DNA of 64,000 bases from Aminipila sp963524205 (GTDB taxonomy: Bacteria; Bacillota; Clostridia; Peptostreptococcales; Anaerovoracaceae): NCBI GenBank assembly GCA_963524205.1, contig CAURED010000002.1:124001-188000 (forward strand), read 5' to 3'. Positions within the stretch are counted from its first letter, which is position 1. Every line of letters starts with the position of its first letter. The translations under genes were made by a program, and so were the position numbers. The notes beneath the pieces are model-generated. The model was not told the DNA's origin. It saw only the letters and a program-made list of their open reading frames with translations, and searched no databases. Below are positions 7,914 through 16,134 of this stretch, piece by piece.

Positions 7914-8468
7914 CTACTTTACTTTTTCCTCAAATTCGGCTATCATATCCACATATTTCGCCTGTATATTTTTATCTCTTGCATCTTGTTCAAATTGGCT
8001 GCATTCCTGCTCAAGTATTTCCTGTACTTCTTGTGACAGATTTTTCTTTGCAAATTGATAAACTACGTTATCTTCTTTATCGATATGTCGATGAAGTAAG
8101 TGCGTATAAGAAATAGCATTTGCTATGAGATCCAGTTTGGCCTCATCATCTCCATCTATAACTTTATTAACTGCTATCTCTAGTTCCTGCATATGCATTC
8201 TGCCGAAATCATGTTCTACTAACATACCATTTCGAATAAATTTCTCTGCAGTAGGGCCAAGTTCCTTCATCATCCTGTCGAATAGTAACTTTTCTTCTTT
8301 TCCATGATGGTGCTTATCCGCATAATTTCTTACAAAATCAATTAGAGCAAAGAAATCCTCATAATTTATATCCTCATTTTTTAAAACTTTATAACAGTAT
8401 TTCCGAATCACCAAAAGCATCCTTTTAATATTTCTGTGTTCTTCCACCATCATTTCGATATAATTCAT
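7914..8468 (-). CDS. hemerythrin-domain (HHE) protein
   Basis: 184 residues with the di-iron pattern: H11 (EEHRNIKRML), DKHHHGKEEKLLF, EHDFGRMHM and LLHRHIDKEDNVVY supply the His/Glu ligands of a hemerythrin four-helix bundle. Such proteins bind O2/NO or store iron and help repair Fe-S clusters. It is last in a three-gene operon whose first gene is a DUF1858 protein, so the pair resembles a split RIC (YtfE/ScdA) protein. Strong AAAGGAGG before ATG 8468. Confidence 0.88.
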   Translation of the reverse strand: MNYIEMMVEEHRNIKRMLLVIRKYCYKVLKNEDINYEDFFALIDFVRNYADKHHHGKEEKLLFDRMMKELGPTAEKFIRNGMLVEHDFGRMHMQELEIAVNKVIDGDDEAKLDLIANAISYTHLLHRHIDKEDNVVYQFAKKNLSQEVQEILEQECSQFEQDARDKNIQAKYVDMIAEFEEKVK

Positions 8469-8483
8469 AACCTGCCCTCCTTT

Positions 8484-9113
8484 CTAGCCTCTTGTAATGC
8501 TACATTTTCCATTCTCTATTTTATTGTAGCTAAATTCAGGATTTAATTCTTCAATAAAAGAAGTTACCCATGCATCTCTTAAATCATAGAAATTTTTAAT
8601 ATTTCCTTTTACCTGTGTCCAATACGGTTCATGTAAACAGGTCGAGGTTTTCCATGTTATCTGATTATCATTACTAGAAATTATTTCATTTGACCTATCA
8701 CAAGGCATTCCCTCCAAAATAAAATCATTCATAGCATTAAACATTCCCTCTGGGTTATTGGGTTTTTCTGTATATTCAAGAGCTGCTGCTTGTCCTTGAG
8801 TTTTAAAAATTTCAATTAGATCTACTATATATTTCTCATTTTGTACTAATATATTAGTAATCAGCGCAGCTTGCCGTAATTCTGCACTTTGGATTCTTTC
8901 TTGTAGCCATCCATGAATATTGGATTTATCTATTATTTCTTCCAAAGCCTGATTTCCCGTTGGTTGTCCATACTGCTCTATAACCTGCTGCACCCATTGT
9001 TCAACAGGGAGTTCATTGTTTTGAGCCCATTGGATAATTTCTCGTTCTGTTTTCTCTGCCCATAAAATTTTATTGTACAGCCAAAAATGTATTTTGCCCA
9101 GAAATAGACTCAT
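8484..9113 (-). CDS. conserved protein of unknown function in the DUF1858-hemerythrin operon
   Basis: 209 residues, no signal peptide or membrane segment. Rich in Trp and amphipathic helices at the N-terminus (WLYNKILWAEKTEREIIQWA). The C-terminal half has two or three cysteines (GMPCDRS, STCLHEPYW, GKCSITRG) that could take part in redox or metal binding. ATG 9113 follows AGGAGG. It is 15 nt before the hemerythrin gene and 24 nt after the DUF1858 gene. I do not recognise a named family. Confidence 0.75.
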   Translation of the reverse strand: MSLFLGKIHFWLYNKILWAEKTEREIIQWAQNNELPVEQWVQQVIEQYGQPTGNQALEEIIDKSNIHGWLQERIQSAELRQAALITNILVQNEKYIVDLIEIFKTQGQAAALEYTEKPNNPEGMFNAMNDFILEGMPCDRSNEIISSNDNQITWKTSTCLHEPYWTQVKGNIKNFYDLRDAWVTSFIEELNPEFSYNKIENGKCSITRG

Positions 9114-9137
9114 GTGATTTTCCTCCTGATATTGAAT

Positions 9138-9329
9138 TTATAATATCTCGTTCAATTTTTCTATCATTTTTTCAACGTCAACGTCGTGAACCGATGCAGC
9201 TTCTTCCAGGGTTTCAGACTGTGCAGAAGGACACCCAACACAACCCATGCCAAATTGCATTAATATTTTAGCTGCTTCCTGATGATTCCTTACCACTTCT
9301 CCAATGGTCATGTCTTTTGTAATTGCCAT
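9138..9329 (-). CDS. DUF1858 (redox-disulfide, ScdA_N-like) protein
   Basis: 63 residues: ITKDMTIGEVVRNHQEAAKI, then GMGCVGCPSAQSETLEEAA. The CxxC in a GMGCxxC context is the hallmark of the hybrid-cluster-protein-associated disulfide domain, the same module that forms the N-terminus of RIC iron-centre repair proteins. First gene of the operon with the hemerythrin, so a split Fe-S/nitrosative-stress repair system is plausible. Confidence 0.88.
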   Translation of the reverse strand: MAITKDMTIGEVVRNHQEAAKILMQFGMGCVGCPSAQSETLEEAASVHDVDVEKMIEKLNEIL

Positions 9330-9489
9330 AATTGTAACCTCCGTTATTTTACTTTTATGTTTTATAATAAGATACTGATTAATGATTTTTTAGTAAACCG
9401 TTTTTAGTGTCTACTAATTATATATTCTCTGTATTTTTAACCAAATCATGCACTCAAAAATATAACCCACACTTTATACCATAATAAAA

Positions 9490-9525
9490 CGCCGTTCTGT
9501 TTGCATACAGTACGGCGCTTCATCC
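9490..9525 (-). terminator. terminator of the gene starting at 10927
   Basis: 11-bp stem with one T-T mismatch (CGCCGTTCTGT 9490-9500 / ACAGTACGGCG 9507-9517), then TTTTATTAT on the minus strand. Confidence 0.85.
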
Positions 9526-9571
9526 TTTTTTATTCATTTAAAAAATTTTATAGATTTCTAAAATATTATTT

Positions 9572-10927
9572 TTAAGGTCTTGAAAAGATTACAATATCAT
9601 AACCATCCTTTGAACTGTCTGTCTCATATAGCTGTAGAATATCACCTGTTTTAAGATCTCCATTATATACTCTATATTCGTCATTATCATCTACTCTATA
9701 CATTACTAAAATACTAGATAGCTTATAAGTCTTTCCAGCAATGGTAACATCATTTCTTTTGTCTGCCTGTTCTGCTTTTCCCTGTTCTATACTTGAATCC
9801 ACTTTTTCAGCAGATATTATAACACTTTTTGAATTCAAACTAATTTTATACAATGCTGAATTGCTAAATCCATCTTTGCTGTATTTAGGTTCATTCCAGT
9901 CTTTAATTAGATTTTGCTCACTAGTTAATGTTTTGAGCATAGTTCCATCCTTAAACCCAGCAATGGTTTGCACCTTGTCCCCCTCATCATTGACAGTCTT
10001 CTGGCATTCGTTTATTACTGCATATCCGGTAGTAGCTTTATTTTGCTTTTCCTTTGTGCTGCTATCATTAGTATTAGTATTGCTGGTTTCCTTACTTGCT
10101 GTGGTATCACCTTCAGCAACCTTGCCCTTATAATCTCTTGTAAATATGGCAACATCATATTTCTTATTACCATTTATATCATACAGGTAAACATTGTCAT
10201 CACTTTTTAATTTTCCACTATAGATTTTGTATTCATTGTCATCTGTCCATTGGTATATCACTGCGTTGTTTTCAAAATTGAATTCACCAGAAGATAGTTT
10301 AACAGATTCCCTATTGTTACTGTCAACAACTTTTCCTGATTTTGAGTTAGAAACAGCCTTTAGCTTGGTTAGATTTCCTTTGCTATCATAAGTTGTCTCC
10401 CATAGTAAAATTGAATTGATATTAGAAGATATAGATTTATAGTACGAATAATCAAAATTTGTATCGATTCTTTTCCCATCTGTAAATCCGCTAACATGCG
10501 CTACTTTATCACCATTACTGTTACTATTCTTGTCGCATTCATTAAATACAGAATATGAAGTACTATATGTAACTGCAGCACTTGTAGTCTTGTTTTCTAC
10601 AGGTTTGTCTTGTACCTTTGCAGCATTTGAATTTGACGCAACTTGTACTGTTTTACTTGCATTATCATAATTAATACCGATTCCCAATAGTTCACTTATT
10701 TTTCTAATGGGAATATAAGTTGTCCCTTTATAACTGATACTAAACGGAACTGTACTCCCGTCTGTTAATTGATAGTTTTCCCCTTGCTTAACAGCACTGT
10801 TACCATCTACAGTTATATTAACTGCATTAAATTGTGCCTGTATGTTGTCAGCTAGCGCTGTGGTTGGAACAACCAACAAACAAGCAAAAATAAACCCTAA
10901 AATAAATCCCTTGAACTGTTTCCCCAT
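9572..10927 (-). CDS. secreted protein with copper amine oxidase N-terminal-like domain and two repeat modules
   Basis: 451 residues. Signal peptide with cleavage after about residue 26 (FACLLVVPTTALA). Residues ~35-100 match the copper amine oxidase N-terminal-like domain common in clostridial exported proteins (GTTYIPIRKISELLGI). Two copies of a ~130-residue module follow, each opening with (S/A)V(F/I)NEC and GDKV, containing a YRVDDNDEYRVYNG-type strand, and ending with Y-D-(V/I)-A/V-I-F-(T/S)-R. A Ser/Thr/Asn linker with poly-charged ends joins them. Extracellular or wall-associated. Binding partner unknown. Preceded by its own 5' region and followed by a strong terminator. Confidence 0.75.
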   Translation of the reverse strand: MGKQFKGFILGFIFACLLVVPTTALADNIQAQFNAVNITVDGNSAVKQGENYQLTDGSTVPFSISYKGTTYIPIRKISELLGIGINYDNASKTVQVASNSNAAKVQDKPVENKTTSAAVTYSTSYSVFNECDKNSNSNGDKVAHVSGFTDGKRIDTNFDYSYYKSISSNINSILLWETTYDSKGNLTKLKAVSNSKSGKVVDSNNRESVKLSSGEFNFENNAVIYQWTDDNEYKIYSGKLKSDDNVYLYDINGNKKYDVAIFTRDYKGKVAEGDTTASKETSNTNTNDSSTKEKQNKATTGYAVINECQKTVNDEGDKVQTIAGFKDGTMLKTLTSEQNLIKDWNEPKYSKDGFSNSALYKISLNSKSVIISAEKVDSSIEQGKAEQADKRNDVTIAGKTYKLSSILVMYRVDDNDEYRVYNGDLKTGDILQLYETDSSKDGYDIVIFSRP

Positions 10928-11029
10928 TTTGAAATTTCCTTTCTTTCTCCATTAAAAATATTAAATATTGTTATATATTTCTAATTGTATTCCTCTTTGG
11001 GAGCATATTCAATCTATTTTAGATAAAAT

Positions 11030-11263
11030 TTATAATTCGTCAACACATTTTTTGCAAATTTTCTTACCTTGAAAATCTGCCAGTTCTTCCATGCTCCCAC
11101 AAATCATACAAGATGGATTGTACTTTTTAAGAATAATGTAATGTGAATCTACATAAATCTCAAGGGGTGCTTTAACTTCTATATCTAAGGTACGTCTTAG
11201 TTCCATTGGTAATACAATTCTTCCTAACTCATCTATGTTTCTTACTATTCCAGTTGCTTTCAT
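11030..11263 (-). CDS. AbrB-type transition-state regulator with C-terminal zinc ribbon
   Basis: 77 residues. The SpoVT/AbrB swapped-hairpin DNA-binding domain is clear (GIVRNIDELGRIVLPMELRR). The C-terminus carries CMICGS...KKICKKCV, a four-cysteine zinc ribbon frequent in clostridial AbrB paralogues. Monocistronic. Likely a dimeric growth-phase regulator. Targets not visible. Confidence 0.9.
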   Translation of the reverse strand: MKATGIVRNIDELGRIVLPMELRRTLDIEVKAPLEIYVDSHYIILKKYNPSCMICGSMEELADFQGKKICKKCVDEL

Positions 11264-11649
11264 ATTAACCTGCCTTCTTTCTATTTATTTTTCATAATTT
11301 TACCATTTATAGTTTAGAATATATACATGTAAATATTGGTAAAAAATTTACTGATTTTGTTTTTTAAACAAAAATAAACAGCCTATTATAATTTTATTTT
11401 GCATTTTCTCACTAACACTATACATATGTACTTATATCTCTGAATATATATTATTAAAGATAATTATACCCATTTTGTAAATCCATAAAATTGTAAGAGT
11501 ATAAATGCTTTTATTTTTAAGTATTCCTTAAATAATTTTTTTTACAGTTTGCATGTCATTTAACTGCATTTCTTTTAGCAATAAGGTCTGCTGTCCGACT
11601 TGGGATTACCACTTGGTGGCTGGTCACTTTCCTTTTGGGAGGTGATGTT

Positions 11650-11736
11650 ATGGTTACATATGAAGGCCTTTTCACCTATTCTCTTGTAATTATTGGAATT
11701 GTTTCCACTTGCATTACAATAATGCACAAAAAATAA
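11650..11736 (+). CDS. 28-residue holin-like toxin, probable type I toxin-antitoxin
   Basis: A tiny gene with a very strong GGGAGGTGAT before ATG 11650. The peptide begins MVTYEGLF, has one hydrophobic helix (TYSLVIIGIVSTCITIM) and ends in a basic HKK. This is the pattern of the putative holin-like toxins (Hol_Tox) encoded in type I systems of Firmicutes. A hairpin (11740-11768) follows the stop at once. The preceding ~70 nt can fold (ACCACTTGGTGG), as expected for a regulated toxin leader. An antisense antitoxin RNA is predicted but not demonstrated. Confidence 0.65.
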   Translation: MVTYEGLFTYSLVIIGIVSTCITIMHKK

Positions 11737-11739
11737 CAC

Positions 11740-11768
11740 AACCACCTAAACTGTCAATTTAGATGGTT
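11740..11768. terminator. hairpin after the toxin gene
   Basis: AACCACCTAAA (11740-11750) / TTTAGATGGTT (11758-11768), 11 bp with a G-U pair. Rightward tail GGCTAATTAA is weak. Leftward it is followed by GTGTTATTTTTTG, so it could end an antisense RNA as well. Confidence 0.5.
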
Positions 11769-11847
11769 GGCTAATTAAACAACTACTTTGGACTAACCAC
11801 CGTTACGAAAAGTGATAATCCCTTTTTGATGTTACTCTATAATTTTA

Positions 11848-12270
11848 TTACACAATCTTATTTTTATTCGGCTTTCTTTTTATTCGCAGTAATTTTTCCA
11901 TGTCTGTAAATAAAGAAGTGTCTATCAATTCAAACATAATCCATTTTCCATCATGATATGTAGTAGCATCATCATATAACATTTGAACGGTTTCAGAATA
12001 CCCCTCTCTTTCAGCCTCAAACTTTTCTCTTTCTGCCTTGCCAAAGATAACCATAAATCCAAAGCAATTATCTTTAGCATACAATGCGCATAGTGTTTTC
12101 CCTCCTCTGCGGTATTTATATTCATATTTCCATGCTTTACCGCCATTATTCCAGATACGTTCCATCTCATAGCTGCTTTCTATCATTTTACACATTTCTT
12201 TCCAAACATGAATTTTTTGCGTTCCAACTAACTCGCTCATCTCTTCTCTTGTAGGTATTTTATCTAACAT
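11848..12270 (-). CDS. DUF3788 family protein
   Basis: 140 residues from the ATG at 12270, which has GGAGAAAGG in front (a TTG seven codons earlier is less likely). The pattern WKYEYKYRRGGKTLCALYAKDN, GKWIMFELID and LLRIKRKP fits DUF3788, a small cytoplasmic family related in shape to DUF1801/YdhG proteins. Function unknown. Single gene. Confidence 0.75.
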   Translation of the reverse strand: MLDKIPTREEMSELVGTQKIHVWKEMCKMIESSYEMERIWNNGGKAWKYEYKYRRGGKTLCALYAKDNCFGFMVIFGKAEREKFEAEREGYSETVQMLYDDATTYHDGKWIMFELIDTSLFTDMEKLLRIKRKPNKNKIV

Positions 12271-12402
12271 TTTCCTTTCTCCTTCTCCCAATAAGTTATT
12301 TTTTCCATACTGCTGATTTAAATCCCGTTGCTACAGCTATAGACTTTGGACTTATGTCATCGAAGCTGCTGATTATATAAGTATTCTACCTGACTGAATT
12401 GA

Positions 12403-12576
12403 ATTTTACTAAATAATTTTTTATATTTTGAAGTCTATTCAATCAATATACAACTCTACGGAGCGTTTATTGTATTCTTAATCCATATCAATTACTATTT
12501 TTTATATGGAGATAAAGGTGGCATTGCTACTGTTTCGACAGCATTAAAAATCATGTCTGAAGGAGGTGTAGCTTGA
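12403..12576 (+). pseudogene. 3' remnant of a gene upstream of the GIY-YIG/catA operon
   Basis: 58 codons open without a start, ending in GDKGGIATVSTALKIMSEGG and a TGA that overlaps the next ATG (TGATG). A hydrophobic stretch (GAFIVFLIHINYYFLYG) precedes. The ribosome site of the next gene lies inside these last codons, a typical coupled-gene junction. This suggests the 5' end of a real operon member has been lost. Family not recognised. Confidence 0.35.
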
Positions 12577-12920
12577 TGGATAAGCTTTCAAAAAAGGAAT
12601 TAAAAGAGCAATATAAGAGCAGGGCAGTAATAGGTGGAGTATATTGCATAAAATGCAATAGTAATGGCCGTAAGTGGATTAAATCAACAATGGATATGAC
12701 GGGACAGAAAAACAGGTTTGATTTTTCTGTATCCATAAATTCTTGTCTTGAACCTAGTATGCGTTTGGAATGGAAACAATATGGACCAAAATCATTCTCC
12801 TTTACAATACTTGAGGAAATAAAAAAGGGAGAAACCCAAACCGAACGTGAATTCGCAGATGATGTTGATACCTTACTTGAAATGTGGGTTGAGAAACAAC
12901 AGCAGGAAGATTTGAAATGA
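12576..12920 (+). CDS. GIY-YIG-like nuclease family protein
   Basis: 114 residues from ATG 12576 (AGGAGG 9 nt upstream). AVIGGVYCIKCNSNGRKWIK followed by NRFDFS and LRLEWKQYGPKSFSFTILEE follows the layout of the small GIY-YIG proteins, although the second YIG motif is degenerate (KWIKST). Catalysis is therefore uncertain. First complete gene of a three-gene operon ending in catA. Confidence 0.65.
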   Translation: MDKLSKKELKEQYKSRAVIGGVYCIKCNSNGRKWIKSTMDMTGQKNRFDFSVSINSCLEPSMRLEWKQYGPKSFSFTILEEIKKGETQTEREFADDVDTLLEMWVEKQQQEDLK

Positions 12921-12930
12921 GGTAACAAAA

Positions 12931-13224
12931 ATGGAGCACGAACTTAATATAAATAGATTTCTTGATGATTCAGGAAAAATAGTACAATTACCTCAGAAAC
13001 ACAAAATACGCTATATATTACTCCTATATTTAGCCGAAAAATTTGAGTCTGATTGTAATTATACGGAACAAGAGGTTAATGAAATCTGTGATAAATGGCA
13101 TAACTTTGGGGATTACTTTATATTACGGCGAGAGCTTGTAGATAACGGCTTGCTCTGCCGTGAACCAGATGGTTCCCGATATTGGAAAGCAGACCTACTA
13201 GAAACAAAAGGAGATTTACGATGA
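12931..13224 (+). CDS. DUF2087 domain protein
   Basis: 97 residues: FLDDSGKIVQLPQKHKIRYI, LLYLAEKFE, YTEQEVNEICDKWHNFGDYF and RRELVDNGLLCREPDGSRYW match DUF2087, a winged-helix-like module often found alone or fused to regulators. It overlaps the start of catA by 4 nt (ATGA). A regulatory or nucleic-acid-binding role is likely but unproven. Confidence 0.85.
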   Translation: MEHELNINRFLDDSGKIVQLPQKHKIRYILLLYLAEKFESDCNYTEQEVNEICDKWHNFGDYFILRRELVDNGLLCREPDGSRYWKADLLETKGDLR

Positions 13225-13880
13225 ATACTGAATTTCATGCCATTGATTTTAATAACTGGGATAGACAACAATACTTTTACTATTTCACCAAGATGTTACC
13301 TACAGGCTATAGCCTTAGTGTCGAAGTGGATATTACAAACACTTATAGTTTAGTTAAAAAATTAAGCAAAAAATTTTTCCCAGTATATCTGTATTTAGCC
13401 TCCAGGCTGATATCAGAGCAACAGGAATTTCGGATTGGAAAGATTGAAGAACAATTGGGATATTATGAGGTTTTACATCCCTCCTATGCCTGCTTTCACG
13501 AAGATGATAAAACCATGTCCAGCATGTGGTCGGTATATACCCCTGACTTTGAAGATTTTTATAATAATTATCTTGATGACCAGAAACAGTATGCCGGAAA
13601 TCATGGGATTTTGGCAAAACCAGATGTGCCGCCAGCAAATAGTTTTATGATTGGAATGTTACCCTGGACACAGTTTACAAGCTATTCGCCAATTCCATTT
13701 GTCAGTCCAGACAATTACTTTCCTGTTTTAGAAGCAGGAAAGTTTTTTGAACGGGATGATAAAAAAATGATGCCCTTATCAATTAGTGTTCATCATGCCG
13801 TGGCAGATGGATATCATGTTGGTTTATTCCTGGAAAAATTTCAGAGTTATATGTACCATCCTGAAGAGTGGATTAAATAG
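13221..13880 (+). CDS. catA: chloramphenicol O-acetyltransferase, type A
   Basis: 219 residues, the standard CatA length, from ATG 13221. The active-site motif HHAVADGYHVG is intact near the C-terminus and the N-terminal IDFNNWDRQQYFYYF is typical. Such enzymes acetylate chloramphenicol with acetyl-CoA as cytoplasmic trimers. It is translationally coupled to the DUF2087 gene. An upstream long frame to 13182 has no ribosome site. Substrate specificity of chromosomal clostridial relatives is not always confirmed. Confidence 0.85.
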   Translation: MNTEFHAIDFNNWDRQQYFYYFTKMLPTGYSLSVEVDITNTYSLVKKLSKKFFPVYLYLASRLISEQQEFRIGKIEEQLGYYEVLHPSYACFHEDDKTMSSMWSVYTPDFEDFYNNYLDDQKQYAGNHGILAKPDVPPANSFMIGMLPWTQFTSYSPIPFVSPDNYFPVLEAGKFFERDDKKMMPLSISVHHAVADGYHVGLFLEKFQSYMYHPEEWIK

Positions 13881-13934
13881 AAATGATTATACTACTTGCA
13901 ACCATCATAATTAATTGCTCATAAAAAATAAAAT

Positions 13935-13975
13935 AAGCAGTTTTGATAAATGAATTTATGTTATCAAAACTGCTT
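13935..13975. terminator. bidirectional terminator between catA and the AI-2E gene
   Basis: Perfect 15-bp stem AAGCAGTTTTGATAA (13935-13949) / TTATCAAAACTGCTT (13961-13975) between convergent genes, with A/T-rich tails on both sides. Confidence 0.85.
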
Positions 13976-13984
13976 TAAATATTC

Positions 13985-15064
13985 TCATTTAAATAGCTTA
14001 ATTGTACCAGCATCATTCAAATGTTTTAATAAGGACAAAGTAATAGGAAAACCGAATAATCCAATGACGCCAAATAGATTTGCACCAATAAACATACTAA
14101 TTAAAGTCACTACTGGATGCAGGCCTAACTGACTCCCAACAATTTTGGGTTCAAGGATGTTCCTAACGATTGTAATGAAAATATATATTGCAAGTAATCC
14201 TATTGCAATTTGATAATTCCCCTGCAAAAATGTAATGACCGTCCAGGGAATCATTATTCCCCCTGTTCCTAGTAATGGTAATATATCAAATAGAGCAACG
14301 ATTAATGCAATCAATATTGCATTTTCGATCTTAATTATTGAAAGCCCAATAGCCAACTCTACAAATGTAATCGACATTATAAGTGCATATGAACGAATGA
14401 CCACAAACAACGTATTAATCATATATTGCTTGATACTTAAAATGATTTCACTTCCTTTTGTGGTAAATTGTCTTAAAATAAATTTAGACAAAATATCGTA
14501 GTCACAAGCTATAAAGAAAGTCGTGATAATCATCAAAAGAATTTTAATAAAAAAAGCTGGCAAAGATGATGCAATGTTTGATATTGCCCCAACTAACTTC
14601 AAAGAGATGTTTGTTATATTTTCTCCTAATGAATTAACAAACTGATCAAATCCACCATTAAGCACATCTACAAGCGCTGGATCTAAACGGAAAACAGCCT
14701 GCTCAACCCCATCAAAACTAGTTATTAAAAATGGCTCTAATTGATTTTCGTATATTAATGGTAATTCAGAGATAACTGTAGCCATGGTTGAAATCAGCTT
14801 AACTCCAAGCAATGATATCAGAACACCTATGGTACTGTAAAAAGCCAGCACCAATACTACGGACACCAATTTATTAGGAATCTTAAGTGCTGATGAAATA
14901 CGTTTTGCTGGCTTTCTTAGCAAATAAGCAATCCCGAAAGCAAACAAAAACGGGCTAACCAAACTTAAAGCATATTTTATAGAAAAATATATAATTAAGC
15001 CAATCAGCAGAATATAAATTGTATTTATAATAAACGCCTTCTTTTTGATATATTGAGACTCCAT
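13985..15064 (-). CDS. AI-2E family (YtvI/PerM-type) membrane permease
   Basis: 359 residues from the ATG at 15064, which follows GGAGG by 5 nt. The longer frame to 15163 overlaps the next gene and has no ribosome site. About eight membrane helices, with the AI-2E signature (DILPLLGTGGIMIPW, NILEPKIVGSQLGLHPVVTL) in the second half. Members export small molecules or ions. YtvI relatives act in sporulation. The actual substrate is unknown. Confidence 0.88.
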   Translation of the reverse strand: MESQYIKKKAFIINTIYILLIGLIIYFSIKYALSLVSPFLFAFGIAYLLRKPAKRISSALKIPNKLVSVVLVLAFYSTIGVLISLLGVKLISTMATVISELPLIYENQLEPFLITSFDGVEQAVFRLDPALVDVLNGGFDQFVNSLGENITNISLKLVGAISNIASSLPAFFIKILLMIITTFFIACDYDILSKFILRQFTTKGSEIILSIKQYMINTLFVVIRSYALIMSITFVELAIGLSIIKIENAILIALIVALFDILPLLGTGGIMIPWTVITFLQGNYQIAIGLLAIYIFITIVRNILEPKIVGSQLGLHPVVTLISMFIGANLFGVIGLFGFPITLSLLKHLNDAGTIKLFK

Positions 15065-15086
15065 CAATTCCTCCATTCTTTTTTCT

Positions 15087-15989
15087 TTATACTTTGCTGA
15101 AACACAAACTGTGGACATAATACTTTTTATTGTCCCGAAAATTCCATATCCAGGATTTATCATAAGACATATATTTTCCTGCTAGTTCACATAGATGTTT
15201 GTACCCATGTCTTGCTCCTGCTACACCGCCAGTTTGTACAAAGAATTCATCTATTTTTCCGTATTCATTTTGAGCAATTAACCCATTAATAAGGCTCTCG
15301 TAAGGCAATGTATTATTTCTTTCAGATAGTTCCATAACATCAAAATATGAAAACAGCCATCCATCTTCTTTAACTAAAGAACATAATACCTTGTTATAAT
15401 TTTCAGCCAATATATTGGCAATATAACCTGCTTCAGCCAGCAGCATATCCCGATATTCATTGTCAATTGCTGCTATTTCCGTATAAGGAACAATTAATTG
15501 AGAATGAACTGCACCAGAAATTACCAAGGAGTATTCCTTATTATCTAATAACTCCTTAACTTTACTATTAGCTGAATTTAGACGCTCCATAACAAATTGT
15601 ATCACTGTACCCGAATCTTCTTTCATCTTGATTTTATCAATCACTTTATTAATAAAATCTTTACCATAGAACCCGGTAAATTCTATATTCCCTTTAAGTA
15701 TAATTTTTCCCTTTTCTTCAACGCTTAACTGCTGCCTTTCTAAGGCCTTTTCCATACTGCTATAATCATAATCGACTAACGTTAAAGATTCCACACTATT
15801 TAACAAGAACTTTAAATCTATATCTTCGCAACGCCCTGCACCCAAAACCACTGCATCTTTTATTTTTACGGAAGAAAAGATTCTTTCATTCAAAATAGAG
15901 TTTATTGTATGCCTATGCAGCTCCCATCTTTTCCATCTTTCACGGCAGCCGTCATCAGCGTTACATCTTTCGTATATATCTAATACCAT
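15087..15989 (-). CDS. Rossmann-fold, methyltransferase-like protein
   Basis: 300 residues. VVLGAGRCEDIDLKFLL and SLTLVDYDYSSMEKAL form a nucleotide/SAM-binding beta-alpha-beta unit like that of class I methyltransferases. Later LVISGAVHSQLIVPY could be the motif IV region. ATG 15989 follows GAGGA. The gene ends 22 nt before the permease start, so both may be co-transcribed. No specific family is recognised. Confidence 0.6.
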   Translation of the reverse strand: MVLDIYERCNADDGCRERWKRWELHRHTINSILNERIFSSVKIKDAVVLGAGRCEDIDLKFLLNSVESLTLVDYDYSSMEKALERQQLSVEEKGKIILKGNIEFTGFYGKDFINKVIDKIKMKEDSGTVIQFVMERLNSANSKVKELLDNKEYSLVISGAVHSQLIVPYTEIAAIDNEYRDMLLAEAGYIANILAENYNKVLCSLVKEDGWLFSYFDVMELSERNNTLPYESLINGLIAQNEYGKIDEFFVQTGGVAGARHGYKHLCELAGKYMSYDKSWIWNFRDNKKYYVHSLCFSKV

Positions 15990-16083
15990 TTAATTTTTTC
16001 CTCACAAAACAAAATTTTCCTCATCTAAGTAATTTACTATTTTTTTACTAATTATACCTCGAAATGTTTTATCCTGCTACAAA

Positions 16084-16120
16084 AATAGTGGATGACATTA
16101 ATGCCGTCCACTATTCTCAA
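16084..16120 (-). terminator. terminator of the AraC-type gene
   Basis: AATAGTGGA (16084-16092) / TCCACTATT (16107-16115), followed leftward by TTTTTGTAG. Confidence 0.75.
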
Positions 16121-16134
16121 CTTTTTGTATTCTG

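Noticed and set aside
12551..12928. 125-codon minus-strand frame
   Set aside because: Antisense to the GIY-YIG-like gene, which has the better ribosome site and family pattern.
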